Of a DNA stretch of 64,000 bases, positions 33,797-42,608 are shown piece by piece. The stretch is taken from assembly GCA_902791215.1 (NCBI GenBank), contig CADAUZ010000019.1, positions 16,639-80,638 on the forward strand, written 5' to 3'. This DNA is from Oscillospiraceae bacterium (lineage in GTDB: Bacteria > Bacillota > Clostridia > Oscillospirales > Oscillospiraceae). The stretch's first letter is position 1; each line of letters opens with the position of its first letter. Below the pieces are notes generated by a model that was not told the origin of the DNA, searched no databases, and was given only the letters and a program-made list of their open reading frames with translations. Both the position numbers and the translations under genes were made by a program.

Positions 33797-35287
33797 ATGT
33801 ATAAAATTGCCGTACGCGGTTGGCTCAAGCATTTAGATTTTATCATACTGGATATTTTCTCGCTTTTCATCGCGCTGCAGCTTGCCTTCCGGATATCGGA
33901 GGCGGTCAGAAGACCTTTCCTTGACCCCAAAAGGGCCAGCTTTGTCGTGATGCTTCTGGTGATCGATTTTATGGTCATCATCATCTTCGACTCTTTTGAG
34001 AAGGTGGTGATCAGAGGACATGTGACCGAGATTTACCGCACGGTGCGCCACAGCCTGCTGCTGCTTGCCTTCACCTTCTTTGCTGTCGCCATCCGACACG
34101 CGGATGTTGAATATCCGCGAGTCATGCAGATCTGGACCGGTGTGCTGTATTTCGCCATCTCCTACACAACGCGTACGATATGGAAGAATGAACTGCGCCG
34201 ACGCTCGGGCGAATCCAAAGAACCGAAGCGCACGATCCTCATCGTCACAGACAGCGCCTATAGCCATGAGATACTGAAGCGCGTGCGAGGTTATGACTTC
34301 ATCCGCTTCAACCTGGTCGGCCTGGTGCTGTCGGACCGGGACGCGAGGGGGGAGAGTATCGAGGATGTCCCTGTTGTCGCAAACCTCGACGATGCGGCGG
34401 ACTTCATCTGTCACAACTGGATCGATGACGTGTTCTTTTTCCATGCCTCACAGACGCCCGCTGTGCAGAAGCTGATGGCTCAGTGCCGGGAGATGGCCAT
34501 GACGATCCACATCTTTGTGGGCATCGAGGGTATCGACGAGAGCAAACAGATGATCAACTATCTCGGCGGATACGAGGTTCTGACGGCCAATATCAACATG
34601 ATGAACCCGCGCGATGTCTTTTTGAAGCGCAGCTTTGATGTCATCGTCGGCTTTTTCGGAAGCATCGCAGCCGTGTTTCTGCTGATCATCCTGGGACCGT
34701 TTATTTATGCCGCATCTCCGGGCCCGCTGATCTTCTGTCAGGAGCGTATCGGCGAAAACGGCAAGAAGTTCAAGATGTACAAAATCCGCTCCATGTACCC
34801 GGACGCAGAGCAGCGGAAGAAGGCGCTGGCGGAGCAGAGCACCCATGCAGACGGCATGATGTTCAAGATGGATTTTGACCCACGCGTGATCGGCAACCGC
34901 ATCCTGCCCGACGGAACCCAGAAGAAAGGGATCGGTGCTTTTATCCGCGATACCAGTCTGGATGAGTTCCCGCAGTTTTTTAACGTGCTCAAGGGCGACA
35001 TGAGCGTTGTCGGCACCCGCCCGCCCACGCCGGACGAGTGGGAGAAATACCAGTACCGGCACCGCGCGCGCCTGTCCGTCCAGCCGGGGCTCACAGGCTT
35101 GTGGCAGATCCAGCCGAACAAGGACACCATGTCGTTTGAAGAGATCGTCAAGCTGGACACGGAGTACATAGCTCACTGGAATATCGGCACAGATTTGCGC
35201 ATCGTCTTTGCCACGGCGGCAAAGGTGATCAGAAGCATCTTCGGCCGAGGCAAGGAAGAGAAGAAAGAAACCGCAAGCGTTTCATAA
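33797..35287 (+). CDS. Polyprenyl-phosphate sugar-1-phosphate transferase (exopolysaccharide initiation)
   Basis: The 496-residue protein has four N-terminal helices, a Rossmann-like middle region (ILIVTDSAYSHEILKRVR) and, after a fifth helix at about 287-308, the bacterial sugar transferase domain: KRSFDVIVGFFGSIAAVFLLIILGP, CQERIGENGKKFKMYKIRSMYPDAE, DTSLDEFPQFFNVLKGDMSVVGTRPP and QPGLTGLWQI. This WcaJ/CpsE-type enzyme loads the first sugar-phosphate onto undecaprenyl phosphate to start capsule, exopolysaccharide or glycan synthesis. No other polysaccharide genes adjoin it. The ribosome site is weak (GGTAAG). Confidence 0.9.
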   Translation: MYKIAVRGWLKHLDFIILDIFSLFIALQLAFRISEAVRRPFLDPKRASFVVMLLVIDFMVIIIFDSFEKVVIRGHVTEIYRTVRHSLLLLAFTFFAVAIRHADVEYPRVMQIWTGVLYFAISYTTRTIWKNELRRRSGESKEPKRTILIVTDSAYSHEILKRVRGYDFIRFNLVGLVLSDRDARGESIEDVPVVANLDDAADFICHNWIDDVFFFHASQTPAVQKLMAQCREMAMTIHIFVGIEGIDESKQMINYLGGYEVLTANINMMNPRDVFLKRSFDVIVGFFGSIAAVFLLIILGPFIYAASPGPLIFCQERIGENGKKFKMYKIRSMYPDAEQRKKALAEQSTHADGMMFKMDFDPRVIGNRILPDGTQKKGIGAFIRDTSLDEFPQFFNVLKGDMSVVGTRPPTPDEWEKYQYRHRARLSVQPGLTGLWQIQPNKDTMSFEEIVKLDTEYIAHWNIGTDLRIVFATAAKVIRSIFGRGKEEKKETASVS

Positions 35288-35307
35288 AAACTCTATAAAG
35301 AACACAA

Positions 35308-35335
35308 CAGGGGCCGATCAAGAGATCGGCCCCTG
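35308..35335. terminator. Hairpin between convergent genes
   Basis: CAGGGGCCGATC and GATCGGCCCCTG form a perfect 12-bp stem with a four-base loop. There is no T-run directly after it. Confidence 0.65.
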
Positions 35336-35355
35336 CTATGTCATTATCATTTTTG

Positions 35356-36612
35356 TCAGCGGGAAGTATAATCGTAAAGAGTGGTTACAGACAACTCCTG
35401 CCCTTCCTGCCCCCGAAATACGATAGAGAATGTATCTGGAGAACGGTTTTCCAAGGCGGCATAAAGTAAGCCCAGACGGTACATTTCTTCAACGACCAAT
35501 GCCTCTGTGGAATTGATCTCCTGACTTGTGACAAAAACAGTAAATTGGGTGTGATTCTCTGTCCTGATTGATGTAAAGTCAGAAAGCGCGCGAGAGTCAA
35601 AAAGCTGACCGACACTATTCTGAAAAGCAGAAGACGCGGAGCTGAGAATATGATCGACAGTTCTGACAGAGCTTATGACAATAGAACCGTCGTCTTGACG
35701 CTGAAACCCACTGCAATCAATCTCAGCAGCGGCCCGGTTTAATTCACTTTGTGCGTACTGATCAAATAAGGAACGATATGCAGATGGAATAACATATAGA
35801 CGGTCGCTGCTTTGCGGAGGGGTTGCTGTGACTGTGCTGCTTGGTTCTTGGCGCATCCCTGCCGGTAAAAAAACCGGCTGATCTTGTTTCGTGATAATAA
35901 ACGCAACGGCAGCAACAAGCGCAGCGAGAAGAAACAGAATTGCAAGAAAACGGCGTATCTTGGAGTGTGTTTTAACTTTGTGAGATTTGGCAATCTGTTC
36001 CTGATGAGGAATCGGTTGTTTCTTTATTAGCTTGGAAAGGATATCGTATAGTTTATCAATATCGGCCTTATCATAGGCGTGACCGTAGTCATTGATGGCT
36101 CGAATCAGAATACCGCCCATTCGCGGCAGAGTAAGCATTTGATCAAGATGGACAGAATTTACTTTTTCCAAGCCCCCGTCCTGCGGAAAAATCAGGAAAG
36201 CAAAGCTTTTGGTAAAGGTATACCTCCTGAGAAGCTGATCCAGAATAGAATGATCCTTTTCAAGAGATACGACCGGACGTTCTATTTTTCCAATCTCGCC
36301 ATTCTTGTTTATGTTCTCTGCCGTCCAGTACCGCATTTTATCATTGCCTTCAAGTATTCGATATTCCTCGAAAAATTGAAAAACAAATATGCCTGCCTCA
36401 TGTATCACAATATAATCAAAATGGACTTTGTCATCGTAATTATAAAGGGTACAATCCTGGAGGATTTTTTTATATCCGGGAAGACTGTTCAGAACACTGA
36501 CGACTTTTCGACGGTTTACTTTTTCAGGGCGGTGGACAAGCTTCTTCCCGCACGCAGGACAAAACTGGGCAGAGTCAGGATAAAGATCGTTACATGATTC
36601 GCAATACTTCAT
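35356..36612 (-). CDS. Zinc-ribbon, NERD-like membrane protein of unknown function
   Basis: The 418-residue protein opens with a zinc ribbon (CESC at 4-7 and CPAC at 18-21). Residues ~35-160 resemble a NERD-type nuclease-related domain, with FDYIVIHEAGIFVFQFF matching the family's core strand and later a KSFAFLIFP strand; the catalytic residues are not obvious. A basic linker leads to one helix (about 222-245) and an extracytoplasmic C-terminal domain of ~170 residues with no recognised family. The gene is markedly more AT-rich than its neighbours and uses more A/T-ending codons, suggesting recent transfer. It has its own position downstream of the VWA gene (50-base gap). Confidence 0.7.
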   Translation of the reverse strand: MKYCESCNDLYPDSAQFCPACGKKLVHRPEKVNRRKVVSVLNSLPGYKKILQDCTLYNYDDKVHFDYIVIHEAGIFVFQFFEEYRILEGNDKMRYWTAENINKNGEIGKIERPVVSLEKDHSILDQLLRRYTFTKSFAFLIFPQDGGLEKVNSVHLDQMLTLPRMGGILIRAINDYGHAYDKADIDKLYDILSKLIKKQPIPHQEQIAKSHKVKTHSKIRRFLAILFLLAALVAAVAFIITKQDQPVFLPAGMRQEPSSTVTATPPQSSDRLYVIPSAYRSLFDQYAQSELNRAAAEIDCSGFQRQDDGSIVISSVRTVDHILSSASSAFQNSVGQLFDSRALSDFTSIRTENHTQFTVFVTSQEINSTEALVVEEMYRLGLLYAALENRSPDTFSIVFRGQEGQELSVTTLYDYTSR

Positions 36613-36662
36613 AATGATGACCTGCCTTGCTGTCAGATTGAATGAATACCGTACTACATTAA

Positions 36663-38390
36663 TTAGTCCGTCCGCATTTCACGCAGGAGCATGAGCAGCA
36701 GATCGCCCACGCCCTGGGCAAGCTGGTTGGCCTTCTGGATGCGGACGTATGCGTGGCCGTAAATGCGGTGCACGTTTTCAAGATGGCCGGTGTTGCCGTG
36801 AAAGACCGCGCCGACGCGCACGCCACTTTCCCGCAGGCGCTTGACCGCGTCCTGGGCGGATTTGACCGCGGCCTCGCCCTCGTACTCGCGCTCCATGATG
36901 AGACCCGAGGAAGGGAGGGGCGTGGAGTCGTTGGGACTGCCGTCGGTGAGCACCAGCAGGATGCGTTGTTTCCCGAGCATCTCCGGCGCGTCGTTGAGCC
37001 GTCCAAGCGTCTCGACGGCCAGACCGTCCCGGTTCCAGCCGCCCGCAAAGTAGCGGTGAAGGCCGCGGCAGTCGTGGTCCCGCCAGTCCTTCAAAATCTC
37101 CAGCACCGTATAGCTCCGGATGCTGCGAAAGGCGCAGACACGCACCGGGATGTGCAGCTTTTCAAGGCTCCGCGCGATCATGTAGCCCTCCGCCGACAGT
37201 ACCTCCTGGGAGTGCATACGGGACTGGGAGGCGTCCAGCAGCAGATCCACACAGATCTCCGGCTCCGTTTCCTCACCGTCCTTGAGAAACACCATCGTGT
37301 CGTCCAGCACCGGCAGACGCCAGGCGGCCTCGGAACGGATGCGTCCGCCTCTGGAAGATTCCGGGATGTGCTTGAAGTACGAGGAAAAGATGGTGTCAAT
37401 GCGTGTTGCCAGGGCGCGGACGCTGCCCTCGATCATGGCGGCGTTGTCGGCACAGAAACGCTCATTCAGCCCTTTCTGTCGCGCGGCGCTCTCGCGCACT
37501 TCAAGTGCGTCTTTGTTCGCGGTATCGGAAAGCTCGCCCTTTGTCACCCAGAGGCGGCAGAGACCATCGTCCCCGATGCACAGCTCGTTTTCCAGAATGC
37601 GCATCTCCTGATCGGAAAGGCACAGACGCCCAAAAACCGCGCGGACGTATTCCTCATCCTCCGGCCCCGGCCCCACATGCCGCCCGAGTCCCGCGTGGCG
37701 CTGCTGCACGGCCTTGGGGTGGTCGCCTTCGCCGGTGCCGACGCGCACCAGCAGCCGGTCGCGGCGCTTGTGCTCATGCCGCAGCAGGAGCTTTGCAAGC
37801 GGCGTTGCCTTGTGATGTTTTTGGACAGTCTCACCGGGGGCGATACGGAAGAAATCCTGCAGGAACGCCTGCATGACGGCGATCACACCGTCCGTGTCCA
37901 GCTCCCCGGAGAAGAGCAAAGCCTGGGCCATGCGTTTTTCGCGGGCGGAAAGCAGGGGTGTGCGCCGACCGCAGACGCCGGCCCAGCGGTATTCCTGCTG
38001 GTTGTAAACAAGCATGCTCTGGTATTCCATCTGCTGCACGGACATCTGCTGCTGCTCCACAAAGAAGAGCTTTCCGCGCTCCCGCCGCAGACTCTCCAGG
38101 ATGGGCCGCTCCTTCAGTTCCTTTTCGTACACGCAGTTTTCAAGCCCCAGCCAGAGCAGGTCGTCAAGCTCGTCGGCCCGCCGGTCCCCTTCATAGCTGA
38201 GGAAGAAGTCCCACAGCCGCGGCAGGTCCAGCCATTTCTGCACGAAGCCCACGACCATGTTGAAGTACTGGTCCGGGTGGCCGTTGGCGAAAAAGGCCAT
38301 GAAGGGCGGGTCAAAGTCGTAACGCCCGGCGGCATTCCAGATGATATTGCGTGCCCGGCGGGCAGAGCCGGTGTAGTTTTTCTTGATCAT
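36663..38390 (-). CDS. VWA domain protein, partner of MoxR-type ATPase
   Basis: The 575-residue protein has an alpha-helical N-terminal half and a C-terminal von Willebrand A domain from about residue 375. The metal site (MIDAS) reads DLLLDASQSRMHS (DxSxS) with VLTDGSPND later, so it is likely intact. No signal or membrane helix is seen. Such proteins act with MoxR-type AAA+ ATPases as chaperone pairs that insert metals or remodel complexes. The start codon overlaps the ATPase stop by four bases (ATGA), which supports translational coupling. The client is unknown. Confidence 0.85.
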   Translation of the reverse strand: MIKKNYTGSARRARNIIWNAAGRYDFDPPFMAFFANGHPDQYFNMVVGFVQKWLDLPRLWDFFLSYEGDRRADELDDLLWLGLENCVYEKELKERPILESLRRERGKLFFVEQQQMSVQQMEYQSMLVYNQQEYRWAGVCGRRTPLLSAREKRMAQALLFSGELDTDGVIAVMQAFLQDFFRIAPGETVQKHHKATPLAKLLLRHEHKRRDRLLVRVGTGEGDHPKAVQQRHAGLGRHVGPGPEDEEYVRAVFGRLCLSDQEMRILENELCIGDDGLCRLWVTKGELSDTANKDALEVRESAARQKGLNERFCADNAAMIEGSVRALATRIDTIFSSYFKHIPESSRGGRIRSEAAWRLPVLDDTMVFLKDGEETEPEICVDLLLDASQSRMHSQEVLSAEGYMIARSLEKLHIPVRVCAFRSIRSYTVLEILKDWRDHDCRGLHRYFAGGWNRDGLAVETLGRLNDAPEMLGKQRILLVLTDGSPNDSTPLPSSGLIMEREYEGEAAVKSAQDAVKRLRESGVRVGAVFHGNTGHLENVHRIYGHAYVRIQKANQLAQGVGDLLLMLLREMRTD

Positions 38391-39310
38391 GTCGGGAAAA
38401 CGACCTCGCGCGTGAGGTCGGCGGGGATGCGGGCATTGATCACGTCGCGGATGAGGCCGCGCTCGTAGGCGTCAAAGCTCTTGTTGACGATGCACATATC
38501 CAGCGCGTCTCCGGATTTGAGGCCCTGCTCCATCAGCGCGATGGCGTCCAGCAGGCCGCGCAGGTCGAGGGCGGAATCGGAGATCTCCGCACTCTCCGCC
38601 TTGCGCTCAAGCTCTCCGTACAGCTTCACCAGCTGGTCGCGGATCTTCACGCTGATGCCGGGATAGCGGCGGGAGATGAGCTTCTGGAGGTTTTCCTCGG
38701 AAATGATGGGCATGTCCAGCACCGCAAAGCGGCTCGTCAGCGCCTCATTCAAGTCGCGGGTGCCCGCATAGCCGTAGTTCATCGTTGCGATAAAGCGGGT
38801 CTCGGGCCGGAGATCGGTCTTTTCATAGCCCGGCACGTCCAGGCTGCGGCGGAAGTCCAGCGCCGCGTGGAGAACCGCCAGCGCCTCGTTTTTCGCCATG
38901 TTGATCTCATCGAGGATGCCGAAGCCGCCCTTCGCCGCGCACAGCCAGATCGGGCCGGGGCGGAAGGAGACCTTGTTGCCGTCGTAGGTATCGGTGCCGA
39001 CGAGGTAGGAGGCGTCGGTGTTGATGTGGAAGGAGACGTTCCAGACGGGCCGCCCGAACAGGGCACCCAGGTTTTCGCTCAGCACGTTTTTGCCCGTGGC
39101 CTTCGGCCCCGCCAGCAGCAGGTTTTTTCCGGCGAGGATGGCGGCCAGCGCCAGCTCCCAGGTCTTTTTGCCGTAGTAGAAATATTCGGGGTCGGGCACG
39201 CGCGGCGCGTTCTCCGCCTCGGTGGGGTACTTTGCGCGGAAGGCCTTTACACCCTCCAGCAGCCCCTTGTCCACGCCCTCGGATTCAAGAAAAGAATAAA
39301 GCTGATCCAT
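38387..39310 (-). CDS. MoxR-family AAA+ ATPase
   Basis: The 307-residue protein is a MoxR/CbbQ-type AAA+ ATPase (AAA_5): the P-loop is GPKATGKNV (a GxxxxGKN variant with Asn in place of Thr/Ser), Walker B is FGILDEINMA, sensor 1 is FIATMNYGY, and DLNEALTSRFAVLDM gives the arginine finger. A C-terminal helical lid follows with SALDLRGLLDAIAL. It should form a hexamer and work on clients through the adjacent VWA protein. RBS AGAGGT precedes the ATG. It is the first gene of the pair. Confidence 0.88.
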   Translation of the reverse strand: MDQLYSFLESEGVDKGLLEGVKAFRAKYPTEAENAPRVPDPEYFYYGKKTWELALAAILAGKNLLLAGPKATGKNVLSENLGALFGRPVWNVSFHINTDASYLVGTDTYDGNKVSFRPGPIWLCAAKGGFGILDEINMAKNEALAVLHAALDFRRSLDVPGYEKTDLRPETRFIATMNYGYAGTRDLNEALTSRFAVLDMPIISEENLQKLISRRYPGISVKIRDQLVKLYGELERKAESAEISDSALDLRGLLDAIALMEQGLKSGDALDMCIVNKSFDAYERGLIRDVINARIPADLTREVVFPT

Positions 39311-39370
39311 GATATTTACCTCTGTGTGTAAGAATAAAAATTACCATATAATGACAAAACATTTATATTC

Positions 39371-39401
39371 GTTATTGAGGGAGCTTTGCTTCCTCAATAA
39401 C
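39371..39401. repeat. Intergenic hairpin
   Basis: GTTATTGAGG pairs with CCTCAATAAC around an 11-base loop that contains its own AGC/GCT pairing. Confidence 0.6.
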
Positions 39402-39482
39402 ACCTTAGGTGAGCAAAGCGAACCCTCGCGCCGACCAAACGCGGCGTATCACGCCTCGCCGCGTGCGATAAGCGCGAGTACT

Positions 39483-39507
39483 CAGGTGCGAACATTGTTC
39501 GCACCTG
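39483..39507. terminator. Hairpin directly after the 39509-40525 gene
   Basis: CAGGTGCGAA and TTCGCACCTG pair over a five-base loop two bases beyond the stop codon of the minus-strand gene. No T-run follows. The region 39402-39482 between the hairpins shows no gene. Confidence 0.55.
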
Positions 39508-39508
39508 A

Positions 39509-40525
39509 CTAAACCTCGTCCTTATATTCACACACCAGGAACAGGGGCTTGATCTTCACAACCTCGTCGTATTCCTCCTGAGAGACCTTGACGGTGTTGT
39601 TGAGGGCCTTGAGCTCCTTTTTCAAGGTGGTATAGGCCTGGGCCGTGGTTTTGGCCTTGCCCTCGCGCACTGCGCGGATCATGCGCTCGAGCACGATGGG
39701 GTGCGCATACTGGGCGGGGACGGGGAAACCGGGCTTTTCGGCGAGATACTCCCGCATTTCGCCAAGCGCAGCGTTCCAGTCTTCCTGGCCGCGCTTTTTG
39801 CTGTTCCACTTGTTCGGCAGCATGTTGGCCGACAGGGCGAAGAAGAACAGCGCTGCGCCGCCGAGCAGGAAATAGGTCGCCGCCGTGCGATGCTGTGTCA
39901 GCGCCCAGACACCGTAGATCATGGCGAGGATGCTCACGACAGCCATCACGATACCCGCGATCCGGTAGCCGGGCTTGATGTTGTCCACAATGCGCTTCTG
40001 CTTTGCCGCGGCGGCGAGGACATTGGAAAGCGAAGGCCGCTGTTCGAGGTAGACCTTGGCCTGACTGATCTCATGCACGGCGTCCTCGGCCTCGGGACTG
40101 AGCTCCTTGAGGTAACGCTCGGCTTCCCTGGCTTCTGCGTCGGCAAGCTTGCGTTCGGCCTTGGCGGAGTGGGTGGGGATGGCGGGGTGTTCCTTCTCCA
40201 CCGCAGCCAACAACCGGTCCACATCCGCCTCGTGGCGGAAACGGCTCTGCTTCTCCTTGCCGTTTCCGAACTGCACCACCAGATACGCAAGCGCTCCGAA
40301 TGCGCCGCGCCCGGTATAGGCGCCCTGGCTCATGGCCACGCGCTTGAACACGCGCTTGACCTCCTTCCAGGGAATGTAGAAGCAGCGGTCGATGTAATTG
40401 GTGCCCATGTACAGCGCCTCTTTGCCGACGCCGCAGGGACCGAATTTGCGGCTGGCTTTTTTGTCAGCCTTCAAAACCTCCGGCGTCAGTGTCCTGGAGC
40501 CGATAGGGGAGGGAGTGATGATCAT
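39509..40525 (-). CDS. PH-like two-helix membrane protein of unknown function
   Basis: Residues 1 to ~115 read like a bacterial PH-type beta domain (ALYMGTNYIDRCFYIPWKEVKRVFKRV, LAYLVVQFGNGKEKQSRF). A helical, charged segment (~120-185) follows, then two transmembrane helices at about 190-212 and 217-238, and a basic C-terminal ~100 residues. The N- and C-terminal parts should both be cytoplasmic. It lies upstream of, and on the same strand as, the MoxR/VWA pair, so it may belong to that system, but a 198-base gap with hairpins separates them. AGGAGG precedes the ATG. Confidence 0.7.
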   Translation of the reverse strand: MIITPSPIGSRTLTPEVLKADKKASRKFGPCGVGKEALYMGTNYIDRCFYIPWKEVKRVFKRVAMSQGAYTGRGAFGALAYLVVQFGNGKEKQSRFRHEADVDRLLAAVEKEHPAIPTHSAKAERKLADAEAREAERYLKELSPEAEDAVHEISQAKVYLEQRPSLSNVLAAAAKQKRIVDNIKPGYRIAGIVMAVVSILAMIYGVWALTQHRTAATYFLLGGAALFFFALSANMLPNKWNSKKRGQEDWNAALGEMREYLAEKPGFPVPAQYAHPIVLERMIRAVREGKAKTTAQAYTTLKKELKALNNTVKVSQEEYDEVVKIKPLFLVCEYKDEV

Positions 40526-40590
40526 GATGGGAATCCTCCTGAAATCAATTGCGAGATGATTATATCAGAAACAACGGGAACTGAAAAGCC

Positions 40591-40642
40591 CTGTCATCCT
40601 CAGCGAAACGGAGAAAGATTCTTCCCTTCGCTCAGAATGACA
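40591..40642. repeat. Palindromic intergenic repeat, TCATTCTGAG family copy C
   Basis: CTGTCATCCTCAGCGAA and TTCGCTCAGAATGACAAG are inverted copies separated by about 17 bases. A second hairpin, GTTTCATGAAAATGCC with GGCATTTTTATGAAAC, follows at about 40664-40699. Confidence 0.7.
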
Positions 40643-40706
40643 AGAAGCTGCATTCTTCCTCGTTTCATGAAAATGCCACAAGGGCATTTTTATGAAACGA
40701 AGAGAT

Positions 40707-40733
40707 AAGGGGCTGTGAAATTCACAGCCCCTT
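40707..40733. terminator. Hairpin terminator downstream of cstA
   Basis: AAGGGGCTGTGAA and TTCACAGCCCCTT pair with a one-base loop between the end of cstA and the preceding repeat. Confidence 0.65.
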
Positions 40734-40773
40734 GTGTTGCTTATGTTTTGCCGATTAACGCAAGGGCCGTAGC

Positions 40774-42243
40774 TTACGCGACCTTTGCAGCCTTGGAAGC
40801 GGCGTTCTTGGCCTTGGACAGGAACAGGGCGAGGCAGGCGACGGCGAAGATGATGCCGACGGGGTAGCCAACCTTGGCGTTGTTCTTGAAGAAGGCAATG
40901 AGGCCCATGCACTCGCCGGCCATCATGAAGTAGGTCATGGAGACAGCGCTCATGAAGGTGGCGGGAACGGCGCAGATCCAGTAGTTGCGCTTGTTCTGGG
41001 CAAGGTACATGGCACCGGCCCAGAGGACGATCATGGCGAGGGTCTGGTTGGACCAGGAGAAGTAACGCCAGATGATCTGGTAGTCGATCTTGCCGAGGGC
41101 GTTGCCGAAGCCGAGGATGGCGCCGATGCCGAGCACGGGGATGCAGAGGATCAGACGGTTCTTGGCGCTGTCCTGATCGAGCTTGAGCCAGTCGGCCAGG
41201 GTCAGACGGGCGGAACGGAAGGCGGTGTCGCCGGAGGTGATGGGGCAGGCGATAACGCCGAGCATGGCAAGGATGATGCCGATCTTGCCCATGGTCATGG
41301 TGCAGATGGTGTAGACGGTGTTGTTGTTGCCGCCGCCCATCTCAGACAGCTTGTCGACACCCAGCAGGGTGACACCGGCAGCAGCCCAGATCAGAGCGAT
41401 GATGCCCTCGGCGACCATGGCGCCGTAGAACACGAAGTGGCCCTGACGCTCGCTCTTGAGGCAGCGGGCCATCAGAGGAGACTGGGTGGCGTGGAAGCCG
41501 GAGATAGCGCCGCAGGCAACGGTGATGAACATGAAGGCCCAGATGGGGGTTCCCTTGGGGTGCATGTTGGTGAAGTGGGAGAAGATTTCGGGGATCTTCT
41601 CGCCGCTGGTCAGGGTGCCGAAGCAGACGCCGATAGCCATGATGATCAGGCAGATGCCGAACACGGGGTAGATCTTGCCGATGATCTTATCGATGGAGAT
41701 GAAGGTCGCGGTGAAGTAGTAGGCGATGATGATGGCGAGCCAGAAGACCTTGTTGGTCAGGATGCCGCCCAGACCGCTGTTGGTGGTCAGGGTGACGATC
41801 AGACCGGCGGGGCCGACTGCGAACACGGTGCCGACCATGATCAGCAGGATGACGGAGAAGACGCGCATGACGTTCTTCATCGTGGGTCCGAGGTAGATGC
41901 CGGTGACCTCGGAGATGGAGGCGCCGTTGTTGCGCTCGGACAGCATGCCGGCGAAGTAGTCATGCACAGCACCGGCAAACACGGTGCCGAAGGTGATCCA
42001 CAGGAAGACCACAGGTCCCCACATGGCACCGGACAGGGCGCCGAAGATGGGGCCGAGGCCGGCAATGTTCAGAAGCTGGATCATGAACAGCTTCCACTGG
42101 GGCAGGACGACGTAGTCGACACCGTCGTTGATGGCGACGGCAGGGGTCTCACGGTCGTCGGGGTTGAAGGTGCTGTCTACGTACTTGCCGTAGAACAGGT
42201 AGCCGCAGATCAGAACGGCCAGGCACAGGAAAAAGCTAACCAT
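40774..42243 (-). CDS. cstA: Carbon starvation protein CstA family transporter
   Basis: The 489-residue protein has about 13 membrane helices and the CstA signatures: YGKYVDSTFNPDDRETPAVAINDGVDYV at the start, NIAGLGPIFGALSGAMWGPVVFLWI, GAVHDYFAGMLSERNNGASI and GFHATQSPLMARCLKSE. CstA/BtsT-type proteins are proton-coupled importers of pyruvate and sometimes peptides, induced when carbon is scarce. It is the short form without the CstA C-terminal extra domain. It diverges from a diguanylate cyclase gene, with palindromes in between. Confidence 0.92.
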   Translation of the reverse strand: MVSFFLCLAVLICGYLFYGKYVDSTFNPDDRETPAVAINDGVDYVVLPQWKLFMIQLLNIAGLGPIFGALSGAMWGPVVFLWITFGTVFAGAVHDYFAGMLSERNNGASISEVTGIYLGPTMKNVMRVFSVILLIMVGTVFAVGPAGLIVTLTTNSGLGGILTNKVFWLAIIIAYYFTATFISIDKIIGKIYPVFGICLIIMAIGVCFGTLTSGEKIPEIFSHFTNMHPKGTPIWAFMFITVACGAISGFHATQSPLMARCLKSERQGHFVFYGAMVAEGIIALIWAAAGVTLLGVDKLSEMGGGNNNTVYTICTMTMGKIGIILAMLGVIACPITSGDTAFRSARLTLADWLKLDQDSAKNRLILCIPVLGIGAILGFGNALGKIDYQIIWRYFSWSNQTLAMIVLWAGAMYLAQNKRNYWICAVPATFMSAVSMTYFMMAGECMGLIAFFKNNAKVGYPVGIIFAVACLALFLSKAKNAASKAAKVA

Positions 42244-42309
42244 TTTTTCTTCCTCCTATTAATAATGGTTGTACTGGGTATTAACAGAATGTTCATATCC
42301 CTGTGACAC

Positions 42310-42338
42310 ATATTAGTACAATGCAACAAAAAAATCAA
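42310..42338 (-). promoter_or_regulatory. Predicted promoter for cstA
   Basis: On the minus strand TTGATT (42338-42333), 17 bases, TAATAT (42315-42310), leaving a leader of about 60 bases. Confidence 0.65.
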
Positions 42339-42388
42339 GTCTTTTGTTTAAGTTTTTTGAACTTTATTCCTACCCTTATTTCAGAAAG

Positions 42389-42424
42389 ATTATGTGACGC
42401 ATAATGTATGGACAATCTGTCCAT
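42389..42424. promoter_or_regulatory. Two adjacent palindromes, candidate operators
   Basis: ATTATGTGACGCATAAT (42389-42405) and ATGGACAATCTGTCCAT (42408-42424) lie upstream of both divergent promoters. Together with the promoters they account for the 365-base gap 42244-42608. Confidence 0.5.
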
Positions 42425-42505
42425 GTTTGACAAATAGAATATGTAAACAGCGAAGGAAAGGTACAGGGGAAATACCATTATTTCACATTTTTTTCCTGGA
42501 AACAC

Positions 42506-42534
42506 TTGTGCAGTACCGCAAAATATGATATTAT
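42506..42534 (+). promoter_or_regulatory. Predicted promoter for the diguanylate cyclase gene
   Basis: TTGTGC (42506-42511), 17 bases, TATTAT (42529-42534). Confidence 0.55.
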
Positions 42535-42608
42535 TAATAAAATAGGGTAATTATCGAGGAAAACAGAAGGCCACTCCCACGCGCTGAACGCCGGAATGGA
42601 GGGAGCTA

